A DNA stretch of 64,000 nt from Tausonia pullulans (GCA_951802195.1 OX637630.1:1116001-1180000), one strand, 5' to 3'. Shown: positions 34,579-47,224, counted from the first letter of the stretch. The notes: generated by a model not told the origin, from the letters alone. Translations and numbers: made by a program.

Positions 34579-37425
34579 ATGATGGACATTGAGCAGTTCC
34601 GGAAAGCTGGCTACGTGGGTCTCCCTTCTCTCATTCCCTCTCAACTTCTCGCCTTGTGTTACTGACAGTGCAACAACGCGCGCTTGACGTCCTGCCCCTG
34701 CTTTCTTCGTTTCATTCGTCGCCTCTCTTAGGCCGCTATCGATCGCATTTGCGACTACTATACTTCGCTCGAGTCGAAGGACGTCGTCAGCTCCGTTCAG
34801 CCTGGTTACCTCAGTGCCCTGCTTCCCGGTACATCTTGCCTTTTCGCTTGTCGTGGGGAGCAACGCGGTCGAACCCTGATGGCGGGCCGGCCCACCGAGC
34901 CCATCCGAACGAAGCGCTAAAGACGTATCCTGCCTCGGAATTTGCCTGACTCTCACTCCAAGCTTGCGGCACAAAGGAAATAGTGGAAGACAAAGCTGAT
35001 CGGTCCTTCGCCCTTGGACTCACCAGATCGTGCGCCCGAGGAGGGCGAGGACTTTGAGGCAATCACCTCCGATTGGGACAATCAGATCATGCCCGGAATC
35101 ACCCACTGGCAGAGCCCCAACTTTTTCGCCTACTTTCCCTCTAACACTTCTCTTCCTGGTCAGGGAATGACTCCTTGATTGCGCGACGAGGTCCGATCTG
35201 GACTGACAGGGCATCTACCCCGGCCACAGGCATTCTCGCCGACCTTTACGCTGCTAGCGTCTCGAACCCCGGGTTTAACTGGTCCTGTTCGCCTGCATGC
35301 ACCGAGTGAGATACTGCGGTTTATCTCTCAGCTTTATGCAACAAGCTTATTCCTTTGTCACTCTAGACTCGAGGCCATCGTCATGGACTGGGGATGCCGG
35401 CTTCTTGGACTCGACGATGGGTTCCTCACCGCTGGCGGAATCGGTGGCGGTATCATCATGGTCAGTAACCCCTACACCATGTATTTAGGTCGGCGCTCAG
35501 CTCATTAGACCATTTCAGGGCTCCGCTTCCGAGTCCGTCCTCACCGTCGCTATCGCCGCTCGCGAGCGGGCCCTTCGCGTCATCGCCGACAAGGAGACCA
35601 ACGCCACGCACCCCTCGCTCGTTGAGCATGGCTCTGCAGGCGTCCCCGGATCTTCGGTCCCTTCTGAGATCCGGAACGAATACAGCCAAAAGCTCGTGAT
35701 GTACGGTAGCACGCAGACGCACAGCGTTGGCGCCAAGGCGGCACTCATCCTCGGTCACATCTGGAGGTCCATCCCGGTGCCGGAGGACGACCTCTCACTT
35801 ACGGGAGATTTGCTTCGGATTGCGCTTGAGGAGGACAAGGCGAAGGGACTGGTGAGCTGGACCTAGGGGGCCTCAATCTCGCGGAGTTCAGCTGATGGAG
35901 GATGGTCCACAGATCCCTTTTATGGTCATCGGTTCCATGGGTGAGGAGTAATGATGAACTGAGGTCTGCAACGCTTCGCTGACTGCTGAAAATCTCCCAG
36001 GCACGACGTCCTTCGGGGTCGTCGACCGGTTCTCCGAGATTGGCGAGGTCATCAAGGACTACCCAACGATCCACTTTCACGCTGACTGCGCCTGGGCGGG
36101 TATCGCGATGGCCTGCCCAGAATACCGCGAGTATGGCCAGCTCGAGGCTATCAACAAGTACACCGACTCTTTCTGCACGAACTGGCACAAGTGGTGAGTC
36201 CTCTCACTTTCAATCTATTCTTCCAGCGTCCCAGCGTTTGACCATGCCTCATTCTCAATGTCCAGGGGTCTCGTCAACTTTGACTGCTCCGGTCTCTGGG
36301 TCAAGGAACGCAAGCGCCTCACGGAGGCTCTGGACGTCACTCCCGAGGTGTGTGCCACGTCGACCTTTTCGATTTCTCGATTCCTCCTTAGTCTGCTGAC
36401 TTGGCTCCGACAGTTTCTCCGCACCAAAGAGAGCGAGAAGCCAGGACTCGTCATCGACTACCGCAACTGGTGAGCTTGTATCTTGCACGAAGTTACGAGC
36501 CTGGCCTGACGAATCCATGGCCTCTCCTCTCTCAGGCAGATTGCTCTTGGACGCAAGTTCAGGTGAGCAAGTAACCTATAAGACTCCATCTCTTGCCCGA
36601 TGATTGACCTCCATCTTCCACAAATCCAGGTCCCTCAAGCTCTGGTTCGTCCTTCGAACCTATGGTGTCACCGGCCTTCAGGCCCATATCCGCTCGCACA
36701 TCAACCTCGCCTCCACCCTCATCACCCTCGTCGAAGCCTCCCAAAACTACAAACTCGTCGCCCCCCCCTCTCTCGCGCTCGTGGTCTTCCGCATCGCACC
36801 GAAGGATGTTTCTTCTACGGAACTCAACGCGCTCAACCGAGCGCTGTACGCGAGGATCTCGGCGAGGAAGGAGATCCTCCTGACACAGACGATGCTGCCC
36901 GGGGATATCTTCTGCATCGTGCGTGGTCATCCGGTCCTTGTGGCCAGCCCTTGGCTGCACTGACTCTTCTCTCCCTCCATTTCCTTTCCCCCGCCCTCAC
37001 TAGCGGTTCGCCATTGGCTCCCCAACGACGCGCGAGTCGCATATCCAGAACGCCTGGCGGATCATCGAGGAGGAAGGTGCGGCGCTTCTCGCTTCTCGTT
37101 GAAGCAAAGCGTTCGGTTCGGCAGCCATCGGTGAAAGCTGTCCCTTGACTTAGACACCATTTCCAAGAACAAGATGGGGCGGACCCTGAATTATCTAGAT
37201 GTGTTCACTCTGGGGGCCGTTCTCAGGAACGCATGGAGGGATTTAAAAGGACCAGAAAAGGAAATCGAATCGGCGTGGGCACCCAAGAAAACGCATCGTG
37301 CGCAAAATGCAAGAGAAAGAATGTTAGGAGGCCTGGAAAAAAAAAAAGGCCGGAGTAAAAGGGCGGAGAAAGTCAGCAATACAGAAACAAAAGAGAAAAG
37401 GAGAAGGGGAGAGGGGATGAGGTGA
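34579..37425 (+). CDS. aromatic-L-amino-acid decarboxylase (group II PLP)
   Basis: Fourteen exons (34579-34614, 34732-34828, 35027-35158, 35230-35305, 35367-35460, 35519-35851, 35913-35940, 36001-36193, 36266-36347, 36414-36469, 36536-36562, 36630-36918, 37004-37076, 37154-37425) give about 595 residues. Group II PLP decarboxylases convert DOPA, tryptophan or tyrosine to amines. Seen: ITHWQSPNFFAYFPSN, the HADCAWAG block with the PLP-binding Asp, and the Lys that binds PLP in NWHKWGLVNFDCSGLWV. LKLWFVLRTYG and SLALVVFRI are also family blocks. Most members are 480-520 residues; the last exon adds about 80 Lys/Arg/Glu-rich residues after the fold ends, which is odd. Substrate cannot be told from sequence. 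Two adjacent ATGs start the frame; I use the first. Confidence 0.88.
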
Positions 37426-37693
37426 AACGGGAGGACATCAAAAGCGGTAGGCAGGTAAACAACCAGAGGAGGGAGAGAGGAAAGAAGAGATGAAGGTTGA
37501 ACAATGAACGTGTGAACGTGTGTCGCCAGAGAGGTCGTGAGTCAGATACAAGAAACGGAGGAAGAAAAAATAGTGTTCGCTTGAGAGAGGGGACCCAAAA
37601 AGAAAGACGAAGGAGAGGACAAGTGAGAATGGAGGACTTTCTAAGATGTAAAGGAGACGTAAATGTTCTGCCGTCGGCCCACTCGCTTGCTCT

Positions 37694-38748
37694 TCACATG
37701 GACCACCCTCTCCTCAAAGGGAAGAAATGCCTCCCATCGTCGACGGCACCTTTCAGCTCGTCCGGCGACTCGGGCAGGAGTTCCATGGCGCAGACGAGCT
37801 CCTTGCCCGTCGACCACTTGCGACTTGTCTGCCGGGCCTTGCGCAGTGTCGAGGGAGACAAAGGTCCACCTGCTGGAGGTGATTGCGGGGAGCCCGTCGA
37901 GGGCTGGCCGAGACCGAGACCAGTAATCTTGATATGTAAGGGGAGGAGAGGAGAGGAAGGAACATGTCTTGGGGTGACGGGCGTGCTGAGAGACGGTGGA
38001 ATGTCGTGAGCGAGCAGGCCGGGCGTGACCGGAGAGCAATTGGATGGGAGGGTGACGCAATGGGGAACGGACGAGGAGAAATCGATCTTTAGCTTCCCAT
38101 GAACTACACACAGGAGACTGATCCACAGCACTGGACTGGGCGACGTACGATGGGCCACGGGCAGGCAAGAGGCAGAGCTTCACGAAGTAGAGGAAGACAC
38201 CGATCGTGAGGGAGACAAGGAGATAATGGACGACGAGACCGGCCGAGAGGGGAGGCGACGGCGGCAGAGACATCCGGGGAGGGGTGCCGAGCTGCTGGAG
38301 AGAAGAAATAGGAAGAGGAGGGAGAAGAGGAAGAAGAAAAGAAGAAGATAAAGAGGATGGTGGTCGATGGAAGAGGTCGCAAGGAGTGGATGAAGATGAG
38401 ACAGCATGACGATGCAGATCCGCATCGGCGGTCAGAAGAACAAGCCGGATTAAGGAGGGCGATGTGGGTATTGGAAGATTATAATTGAGACATGGCGGCG
38501 GCAATTGAAGAAACGTGGGGTGGAAGAGAAGAAAGGGTAGATGGTAGGCACACAACAGCGTCAGCGTCCAGTTTGGCTGTCGCAGGGGGACCGTGCGACA
38601 TCAGACAAACAGCAGGCCTGCAGCTGGCAGACGCCACCGGATGCGGCCGCCGCGCATGCTTTTGTCCCTCAGCTGCTCGCGACACCGATACAAATGAGAA
38701 GAGACGCACCTTGGTGACCGACTCGTACATCGCAGATAATTGGTGCAT
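37694..38748 (-). CDS. possible small membrane protein, exon structure unresolved
   Basis: A minus-strand frame codes MSLPPSPPLSAGLVVHYLLV and then a strong membrane segment (to about KLCLLPARGPS, 38273-38150). A good donor follows it (GTACGT, near 38149). A candidate upstream exon, MHQLSAMYESVTK (38748-38710), ends in GTGCGT and could join to a CAG acceptor near 38297. Downstream, two frames stay open to stops at 37694 and 37641; the first reads like protein (KLKIDFSSSVPHC ... ESPDELKGAVDDG) but its phase does not fit the donor well. I cannot choose between them and recognise no family. Treat the ends as approximate. Confidence 0.3.
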
Positions 38749-38789
38749 GGGGGAGGGGAGGATGAAGAGAGGAGGGCTGTAGAGAACAC

Positions 38790-40378
38790 GTATGCGTTGT
38801 GAGCATGGTGGGGCTCCTAGAAGGGCGCCGACGGCTGTTCTCCTCCGCGGCGGGAGATAGGGAGACGTCAGGGTTTAGTGCTCACCCGAAACGAGAGTGG
38901 GTGTCGTCGTTGTCCTTGTCTAGTAGTCTAGTGTGGTGTCTAGACTGAGTAGTTGGCAGACGAAGTAAATTTTAATGGGAATGAGCATTAGTTCAGGGAG
39001 AGCAGAGACAAGCAGCATAATAACTGAGGGAGGGAGAGCGGCAAGGGCAGTGGCTAGGACGAATCCCCGCGATCTCGGCCTGGGCCCCCCTCGCTCGGCT
39101 CAAAGGCTCTTGATCTTGGACCGAGGGGATTGGACTCACGGGAGTTTGCAAGAGGTTGGGTGTCTGTCCGACTCGGCGGCGTCGCCGGCGCGCGGAGGGC
39201 GAGATGGGATGGCGGTTGGGGGGGCGGAGGTCAATGCAAGTGTGCGTACGACGTGATTGACCTGAGGAATCGGAGAGAGCTAGGAAATCGGATGAGAGGC
39301 GCGTGCCGCTGCGCGCGTGGGGTGCCGGAAGGGGATCGAAAAAGGGCAGCGCCTGGCTTTGCGGGAGGAGGGCGGCTGAGCACGAAAAGAGCAGAGCTGG
39401 TGAAGAATGGGGAAGGTTCCGGACCCTATCGCGCCTCGGACTGATGAACCAGCGGAGTGGCTTCTGTGGAAGTCGGCAAGGAGGATGTCGATGTAGGTCC
39501 AGAGGGAGGAGCTGATCGTCGTTACGATGGTCTTGCGATAAGTCGACGGGAAATAAGAAACGCTGGCTAGGCTGTCTGACGCTACTACGCTCACCGACCC
39601 CGCGTCGTAAAGTGCGTGCAAGGCGGATCAACCTTCCATTTTAATGAGAGTTTGGGATGATGCTCAGGCCATCACCAGAGCGAGATATGGCGACTGAGAC
39701 ACATTTAGGCCGCACCCTTTGCCACCGAGTCTTCCTTCAGCCCAGACCATTGCTAGCCTTCGACTTTGTCACGTTCTGGCCTGGCCTTAAAAGCTTGTCT
39801 TTCACTGAGAGTTTCACTTAATCGAGGATAAGCGACACGCGCAGCAGCGGCCCTCTCGCCCGCTGCATGAATAGGTTATAGCCTTATAGAGACGAACAAA
39901 TTGAACTTCTTCAGGGTCTCGATTACACGGATTCGCTTTTTTGCTACCAGAGCCGATGGCCACCACTTCGGTCGACGCTCTCGGCGCGCCATGTAAGTCA
40001 AAGTTGCTGCTCTCGGGTGGGCGGCCGCGGCATCCCATCGTCGTCTGGGCCAACCATAGTCTTCCCTATCTTCTTATCCGAAAGCGAGCAGGCAAGCAGA
40101 GGCGAAGCCACGCATGCGAGGCGTGCAGTCCCGGCAGAGTGTCTCGGAGTTGGCGATGAGCGTTTGGTCGTGTGCCTCGCGAGCGCACATATGAGGACTT
40201 AAGGAGCATAATGATAGACACCAGATGTCGAAAGCCGCGCGAGCGCACTAACGCCACCTATAGTAAACCTGCTATATTCTGAGCGGACACGAGCTACTGG
40301 CATCATTGAGGACGAGAGAGACTAAGCTGCACGCAAGCATACGAGTGAGATAGGGGTCGCGTGCCGGCTGTGACCCTC
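38790..40378. other. gene-poor region, doubtful frames only
   Basis: About 1.6 kb before the TERT stop. A minus-strand frame at 39621-39280 contains a plausible stretch (TIVTTISSSLWTYIDILLAD) and an overlapping 212-codon frame runs 39631-38993, but neither has a family motif, a clear intron pattern or a supported start. The rest, about 39,640-40,378, has only short frames. Confidence 0.4.
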
Positions 40379-43300
40379 TCAGTATCTGAGACTATTCAAC
40401 CCCTCCCAAGCCCGCTTCAGTAGTAGGGCGTGCTTCTCCTCCAAGGTTGCACTACTCCGGTTTGGTTTTCCTGCATTTCCTCGTCTGACGTCTTTCACAG
40501 TTTTGACGCCAGCACCCCGCGCCGTCACGTCCGCTTCGAGCGCTTGCACGACCCTCGGGAATAGCGCGATCTTGGGACGGAGGACGTTGAGGAAGGAATA
40601 CTTGGCCAGCCTATGGCGTCGTACCGTAAGCGTGGAAGGAAAACAAGCTCGGGGAGCGAGTGGCGCGGCGCTCGGAGGACTTACCAAATGACGGTTTTCT
40701 CATCGGTGTCGACCCGTGCTCCAAGGGCGAGAGCAGCCTCCGTCGAGGCGCTTTTTTGGTTCATCTTGTAGGAATAACGAGCAGCCGTATTAATGAGATC
40801 TAAATCCCAATAGCGGCACTGGTCGTCAGGCCTCGCAAGGTCTACAGAGGCGGGGTTCGTGCTCACCGAGCACGAATTTCGATTGCCGCTCGTCATGGTA
40901 GCCGAGCTCCTTGAGATAGACAACCGTCTTCATGGCACAGTGGGCGACGTTCTGGTAGATGTTGAGATATACGACGTCGAGAGAGTTATGTCCTGTGTCG
41001 TGGAAGCAAATGGACTTCTTGAGGGAAAGGAGCCTGCGTCGTCGCCTCGCTAGTCAGCGCTCCTATCCGCTCGACAAAAGAAGAGGAGAGAAAGATATCA
41101 CGAACTTGAACGTCTTCTCCCGTAGCTGTTCTCCAGGATGCCGACAAGAGCTGACGGTAACTGAGTTGGCAATGTCTGCGTTGGATCGGTAAAGCTGTCA
41201 ACAGCCTCTCCTTCGCTGGGGGCGTGGTGGAGCAACGCACGGTGAGTGTCGCGTGTGTAGTCGCCCTTGATGTACAAGTACCTCGTGTCGATGAAATGGC
41301 CGCACCACGGGAAGTCTGCTTATCACCCATCAGCCACCATTCAAGCCCGCGCGAAAGCACCAGGAGAAAGGAACTTGACGCACCGGTGGTCGAAGCGACA
41401 AGTGGGCTGTCCTCGTGTAAGAGACGGCATTCAAAGTTGATGAGTGTCTTTTCCGTCGAGACGTGACAGCCGTAAGCCTCGTTGCCTGTGAGGGACATTG
41501 TATGAGATTTGTACGCCGCCGAGTACCACGAAAAGAGGAATGAGCGAGACACACCTGCGTGCATGGTGCGCAGGAAGCGGGTGGCCTTGGCCACATCCTG
41601 TTAAGTAAATTAAGCTCAGACACGGGTGGACAGAGACCACAGAGACAGAGTGAATGCAACAAACCGTGGTGACAAGGAGGAAGTCGTCGACGAGACGGAC
41701 AAGCATCTGTGTAATGACTAGAGTCAGCCAAGGTCGCTCGTGTGAAGTCTCATATGCTTACACAGTCGGGCGACTTAGTGAAGCCGAGGTGCTTCTTCTC
41801 CATGTGTGCGTAGAAGAAACTGCAGAGGTGTGTCGAGAGATTCGAACCCTGAGGGATACCCGACTTCTGACGAAAGTAGTCCTTGCCGATCTGAGAAAGA
41901 AACGACGACTGGTTAGCATGGCAGGATGGCGGTATGGCGCGCATGGCCAGGAACAACACGATGCACCTTGACGATATTGCGCTTGACATGCTCCTCCAAT
42001 AGCCCAAAGAGTTCCTCCCGCGAGAGCTTCTTGAACCAGGCCTATTTTGCGTCGGCCGTGATGAACAAAAGTCAGAAAGGGCACGCCTTAGAACACGGTA
42101 GAAGGGAGCGAAGACCAACCCTGTTCGCGAGGATCTGGCGCGGCGACTTGGCGGCGACGATGTCCGCAAGCTTGGGAAAGGAAGGTTTCTCGCCTGTCGT
42201 CAAAGTCAGCTTGCCTCTTGTTAACAATCAGCAGGTCTTTGTTCTTTTGCAGCTCACCCTTAGCGAAGGCGTCGTGCAAAAAGCACTTTCGGATTCCGCC
42301 GCCCCGGCTTGCCTTGATCACGTTGTAGTGCATGATCTCGTAGTTGACGCCCTAAGGGTGTGGCCAGTCCGAAGCACGATGTCATTAATTCTTGATGGCA
42401 ACGGTGTGACAAAGCTTTCAACTCACCTCTTTCAGGACCTCCTGAAGCACCTCGATGAGTTTTTCCTGGTTCATGGTGTCGAAGCACGAGCGGACGTCGA
42501 CCTTTACGAAGTAGTACGGCGGTCTGTAGACGGGAACGAGAGGCAAGCATGATCTACGATGCAAAAGAGTTCAAGCTCGATAAAAAGTCTCACGGCTTTT
42601 CTCCGTCTGGCGCCGTCACGAGCTTGAACTGCTTAATCTTTGGGTATATTCCATCGGCACTAAGAATGGAGGAGCCAAACAGCTCGGTCTTCGTGCGCTG
42701 GTGGCAAGTCAGAACTGTGATTAGCTGAGCGTCTCAAGCTCTTTTGACCAAGACCCGATAAACGAACCCTCTGGTAGTTGAGCACGTCAAGGGACCCCTC
42801 GAGCTGTTGATTGATCGACTTGACCTGAGGGCTATACGGGCTCGTACCCGGCGGAACCTTAGGCTTTCGCTTCAGGTTCATGAGGGGTCGGATACCTGCC
42901 AGCTTCGGGAGGAGTCGGACATAGGAGAAGCCGAAAAGTCCTTCTTTCTTGCCGACGGTGCTTGCAACCTCAGTCTGCAAGAAGCGAGAGTGTGTTCTAA
43001 GTGCGTCAAGCATTCCGCAAAGAGTGTGGGGAAGGGTAAAGGGCTACCTCGGATAGTTTCTTGAAATGATTCTTCCTCAGATGCCTCAGTTGCGATCGAC
43101 ATAAGAGATACCAGTCATCCTGAAAAGGAAGGCGTGAGTTAGAGAGATACGTGAAGCGACCAGTATGTTGAAGAGATCTGAGTAGATCCCACCTGTCGGA
43201 AGTAAAGGACCTGCGTCTTGAAGGCCGCGGACTCGGTCACGTAAAATTGAGTCTGAGATAGGCCATGCTGGTCAGGAATTGCCGGATAGACGTCTACCAG

Positions 43301-45873
43301 AGTTGAGTGCACACTTTGATGAGAGGAATGAGGAAGGACTCGAAGAGCCAGAAGAGGAACTCGCGCAGGAGCTCCTCTCTCTTGATCGCATCGCCCGGTG
43401 TGACACGCGCACCCGGCTCGAGGCCGTCGGGGCGGAGCCAATCGCACTCGGTGATACAGAAATGTTGGAGGATCGAATGGAGTGTGAGAGATTCAAAGCG
43501 CCGGAGTCGAATAAACTTGTCGACGCCTGGAAAGGGAGCTTGATGTCAGTGATGAGAGACGCCCAAGCAGAGGGGAGGAAAGTCGGACCTCGAAGGACCA
43601 AGAGCCGATTCAGGCTGCTGCCGAAAAATTCGAGCGGAATGACGAGCTTGATAGCATTTTTGGCGAATCGAGAAACCTAAAGGAGATGAAAGCGAATAGC
43701 TGGGGTCAGCGATGCGAGCTGAGACCGGTCTGTCGACGCAAAGAAGCGCACTTGGCCATGAGCTTGGGCATAGTCGCCGAACCGGAGCTTCATTGTAGTT
43801 GCACTTGGCGGCTCCTTCTCCGCAGGAGCTGAGTGAGGAAGGTAGAGCTCGCTCTCGGATATTTCGGGCACGGCCTCCTGGGTGATGGGCAGCTGCTCGA
43901 TCGAAGATGCGGGAATAGCCACGTGCGACTGTGTTGAGGGAGGACGCTCGTGCGAGTAAAATTCCTATGCAACCACATCCCGTGTTAGACATCTGAATGA
44001 GAGGGTTGCGCTTGGGCTGCCAAGAGACGTACCAGCGGGAGCTCCGGCTCCACCAGTGTGAACCTTTTCTTCAGCACCGACCCGGCGGAACCCTGCAGCG
44101 CAGGCTTGCTCTTCTTTTTCGTTTTCTTCTTCACCTGCAGAGCAAACCATCAGTACACACGCCCCTTTCTTCCCTCCCAGCCGAGCCGTGGGAATAAGAT
44201 TGAGGACCAACGTGACTCGGACAGCAGATCGCCCTCAACTTCCACCAGTCCACCTTGCGGTACCTTCGCCAAATCTCTTCTAGGAGCTCCTTAAGGCGCG
44301 GACTCTTCATTCGGCCCCCGGACTTGATCCCTTCCTTCCGTTTGCGACGCTCCGTGTCGATGATGAAGGTCAAGTCGGTGTAGTCGAGACGCGAGGAGCC
44401 GTATTCAGTCTTGAGAGCAGCTGTAGAAGTGGTGAAGACGTTGGGTAGCTTGAATTGGCGGGGAAAGATGTGCATGGCGAGGGTCTTGACGTCAGCGGGT
44501 GAGAGGCGCGAGGATGTGTCCGGGGCAGCGGCAGCGGTAGCGGTGGCGAGTCCGGCAGGGGCGAGACGGCGCAAGACATCTGAAGAGGTGGAGGACTGGA
44601 GTCAGGAGAGACGGGAGAGACCGCATGTATATATCAGGCCTACTGAGAGAGCATACTTTTGGGAGGCAGTCCGACGAGGATAGACTTGGACTTGGAGGCC
44701 TTTGCGGGCAGGACGGAAGATACCTCCTTCGGTTCTCTTCGGGCGCGTCCGTAGAACATGCAGCCTCTCGCGATGACGATGTCCGCCGAAGTTTTGCTGA
44801 GAGTTGGGCGAGTCAGACAGCGGTTCCAGTTTGCCAATGCTGAACATGAACTTACGACTTGGAGACGATGGCCTTCCTCGACGCAAGATGATCCCGGGGA
44901 GCGGCGAAGGTGGCCTCCAAGGCCTTGACGTCGGTCATCTCAACGTCCTCACCTCCGTCTTGTGGCAGTGCTTTCGAAACCGCGATTTTATCACGCTTCT
45001 TAAGCTTCCTGCGCTTGCGAGGGACCTCCTGTGAATCCTCTCTAGCGCGTTTCGGCGGAGGTGACGTCGCGACAATGGGCGGCAGGGGGTGCAGGTCCGC
45101 TAGGGGCGTTCCGGTGATCTGGGAGTAGCACTGATTCGCCAGAGGGACGAAAATGGAGGCGTAGGAGAGGAGATGGATGAAGGCGGGCTGTCCTATCCTG
45201 ATGAGACCACAGATCAGCTCCTGGTCCACGCCGTTGGTGTCCGTCGCTTTGCCCCGGCTGCGCCCTGACTCACCGCTGAGAGAGCAGCTCCCATGAAGAC
45301 GAATGGAAGAGTGTGTGGTTGTCGTTTCCGTACGCGGTAAATATGTAATTCCGTAGAGGGGCTTTGAACGGCTTGAGGCCAGTCTCCATCTGGGAGATGG
45401 AACAATTAGTCAACACTCACATCGGGTTTAGGCGGTGATGTGGCCACTCGCGACGCACTTCGACAGACCAAGCTGACTGGACCCAGCCTCTTGTAAGCAG
45501 ATTGAGCGGTCGCGTTTTGTCCTTGTTTTTGTCAAAGATCTGGTTCATGGCGAGATCAAGCATCTGACAGGCGGACGGTGGATCAGCTCGCTGTTGACTC
45601 CATCTGGCGAGCGGGATCACGGACCTCGGACATCGTCACTCGTGGGGGCTGGATGTGATCCCACGAGCGTTCTTTGTACCCGTCATCTAAGCAGACCTTG
45701 GTCTTACTGAGCAGGTCGAGATATTCCGGGGGATCGTCGTTGTATGAAAGCCGAATTGGACAAGCGAAGATCGAGACGAGGTGCCCGCCTAGAGAGGCTT
45801 GCTTCGAAAAATACCGGGCGAGGGTCCACTCAAAGCCGAAGGAGGGGATGGCTACCTGAGAGGGAGCTGACAT
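40379..45873 (-). CDS. TERT: telomerase reverse transcriptase
   Basis: A minus-strand gene with about 20 short exons, starting at MSAPSQVAIPSFGFEW and ending after a C-terminal extension (LAKYSFLNVLRPKIALFPRV). All TERT parts are present in order. TEN-type block: IFVPLANQCYSQITGTPL (about 45,160). Basic nuclear-type linker with PKRARE and PRKRRKLKKRDK (about 45,030). RNA-binding domain: IFPRQFKLPNVFT (about 44,470) and T motif QVSRFAKNAIKLVIPLEFFG (about 43,680) plus FYVTES. RT motifs: LLPKLAGIRPLMNLKRK (1/2), YFVKVDVRSCFDTM (A), QKSGIPQGSNLSTHL (B'), MLVRLVDDFLLVTT (C) and FPWCGHFIDTRYLYIKGDYT (E). The three catalytic Asp residues are in A and C. The T motif and RLVDDFLLVTT separate it from retroelements; it is the host's own enzyme. 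Junctions between 45,560 and 45,220 are uncertain. Confidence 0.93.
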
Positions 45874-46110
45874 CTCATGCTGGAGCTCACTGGGGCGGGG
45901 GCAATGGTGGCGAGGGTGGATGAAGGGTTGGGAAGGTTGGGAACAAGTTGGGAGGAGGTTGGCCCTGACGGTTCGACGCGTCCCTCCCCTCGTCCTCTTC
46001 TCGCGCGACTTCGCCCTCGACAATCATCCAGCACACGACTTACCAGTCGAGAAACACAGCGCGTCTCTCTTCCGCCGCCCCTCGCTACCAGTTCGCGTGT
46101 GGCAGATGGC
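45874..46110. promoter_or_regulatory. short divergent promoter region of TERT and the Oca-like gene
   Basis: Only 237 bp separate the TERT start codon from the start codon of the Oca-like gene on the other strand, so the two promoters and leaders must overlap or share elements. No TATA box is evident. Confidence 0.45.
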
Positions 46111-47066
46111 ATGGCCTCCAAGACCACCCCTCCAGCCCCACCGGCGCTCGCCGTCCCCGCCCGCTTCGGGATCGTCGAGTGCGGCGTGTTCCGGTCCAAC
46201 ACCCCGAAACCTCTCAACGTCCGTTCGCTCCTGTACTCAGCGGGAAGGCTGTCACTGACCCGAAGTCTTCATAGATCCCGTTCCTGAAGACCCTCCAGCT
46301 TAAGACCATCATATCCCTCACGCCCGAGGAGCCTCATCCGCTTCTCGCCGCGTTCTACACCCAGGCCGGGATCGAGCTCGTGCGTCTGCTGCTGCTGCTG
46401 CATTTCATTTGACTTCTGCCTCTGACTCGGCTTTCTCCTTTAAGATCCCACTGGGAATGACTCTCTGGAAGCCCTTCCACCTCACCGAGTCACGCCCGAT
46501 CTCAGAGGAGCTTGTTAAGGAGGCGCTTGAGATCGTCCTCGATAGGTCCAAGGGACCGGTCCTCGTAATTGACCCGTGAATACAGTACTTGCGGTTTCTG
46601 GAGAACATCGCTGACCGGATGGGATGACAGCTCTGGCATCCATCTTTCGGGCATTGTCGTTGGTTGCCTGCGGAAGCTACAGCACTGGAACTTTGCGGCT
46701 ATAGTCGTCGAGGTGAGCAGGCTCTCTTCTTCTCTCGCTCTGCTCTTGCACGTGCCTGAGCCTGATCAGGCTCCTCTTGCTTAATTTCCCCAGTACCGCA
46801 CCTTCTCAGGGCCGGCGAAGCAGCGATACACCGACGAGCAGTACATTGAGGTAGGTGCCCCTCTTCCTCCTCTTCATCTGTGGTTCGATTGAGACTACCG
46901 GTTCGACAGCGCCTGACTCAAGGCCTAACGTCGCTCGTCTCAGCTATTCGACACCGACCTCATCAACATCCCCGAGACGACCTGTCCATGGTTCCTGGAT
47001 GGAGAGAGGATGTGGTGCGGGGAGGAGGAAGAAAGTGAGACTGCGGTAGACGTGGTAGGATCTTGA
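46111..47066 (+). CDS. Siw14/Oca-type atypical tyrosine phosphatase relative, active site lost
   Basis: Exons 46111-46218, 46275-46379, 46445-46575, 46631-46712, 46794-46850 and 46944-47066 give about 201 residues. The fold matches the plant-and-fungal atypical dual-specificity phosphatases (Siw14, Oca1, Oca2): FGIVECGVFRSNTPKPLN, IPFLKTLQLKTIISLTPEE, VVGCLRKLQHWNFAAIVVEY and YTDEQYIELFD. In active members the loop is HC-x5-R (HCxxGxHRTG). Here the aligned loop reads IDPSGIHLSG, so the Cys is Asp and the Arg is Leu, and hydrolysis is not expected. Active relatives cleave inositol pyrophosphates; Oca proteins form a complex in yeast, so a structural or binding role is likely. The loop spans a splice junction (46575/46631) with good GT and CAG signals and a branch-like CTGAC. 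Confidence 0.82.
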
Positions 47067-47224
47067 TGGCGCCTTGACTTGATCTGCCTGCTTCCTTCAG
47101 CTGTCTTCGACAAGACAGCGAAGAGCTTAGTCTCAGCGCAGCTCCCCCCTCTATTCCAGGAGTTGTTAATGTACCAGGGTCCCCCATTGAGTGCCATTAA
47201 CCCCTGTTAACGCGTGATCGAGAA

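Noticed and set aside
38993-39631. 212-codon minus-strand frame near the left side of the TERT 3' end
   Set aside because: Low-complexity Arg/Ser/Pro content, overlapping open frames and no family motif.
41840-41860. tRNA-like B box (reverse of GATTCGAACCC)
   Set aside because: It lies inside the TERT motif B' exon (GIPQGSNLSTHL); no A box or cloverleaf can be drawn around it.
40379-45873. Reverse transcriptase motifs suggesting a retroelement
   Set aside because: TEN block, T motif, IFPRQF block and multi-intron structure identify telomerase; no integrase, RNase H, terminal repeats or target duplication.
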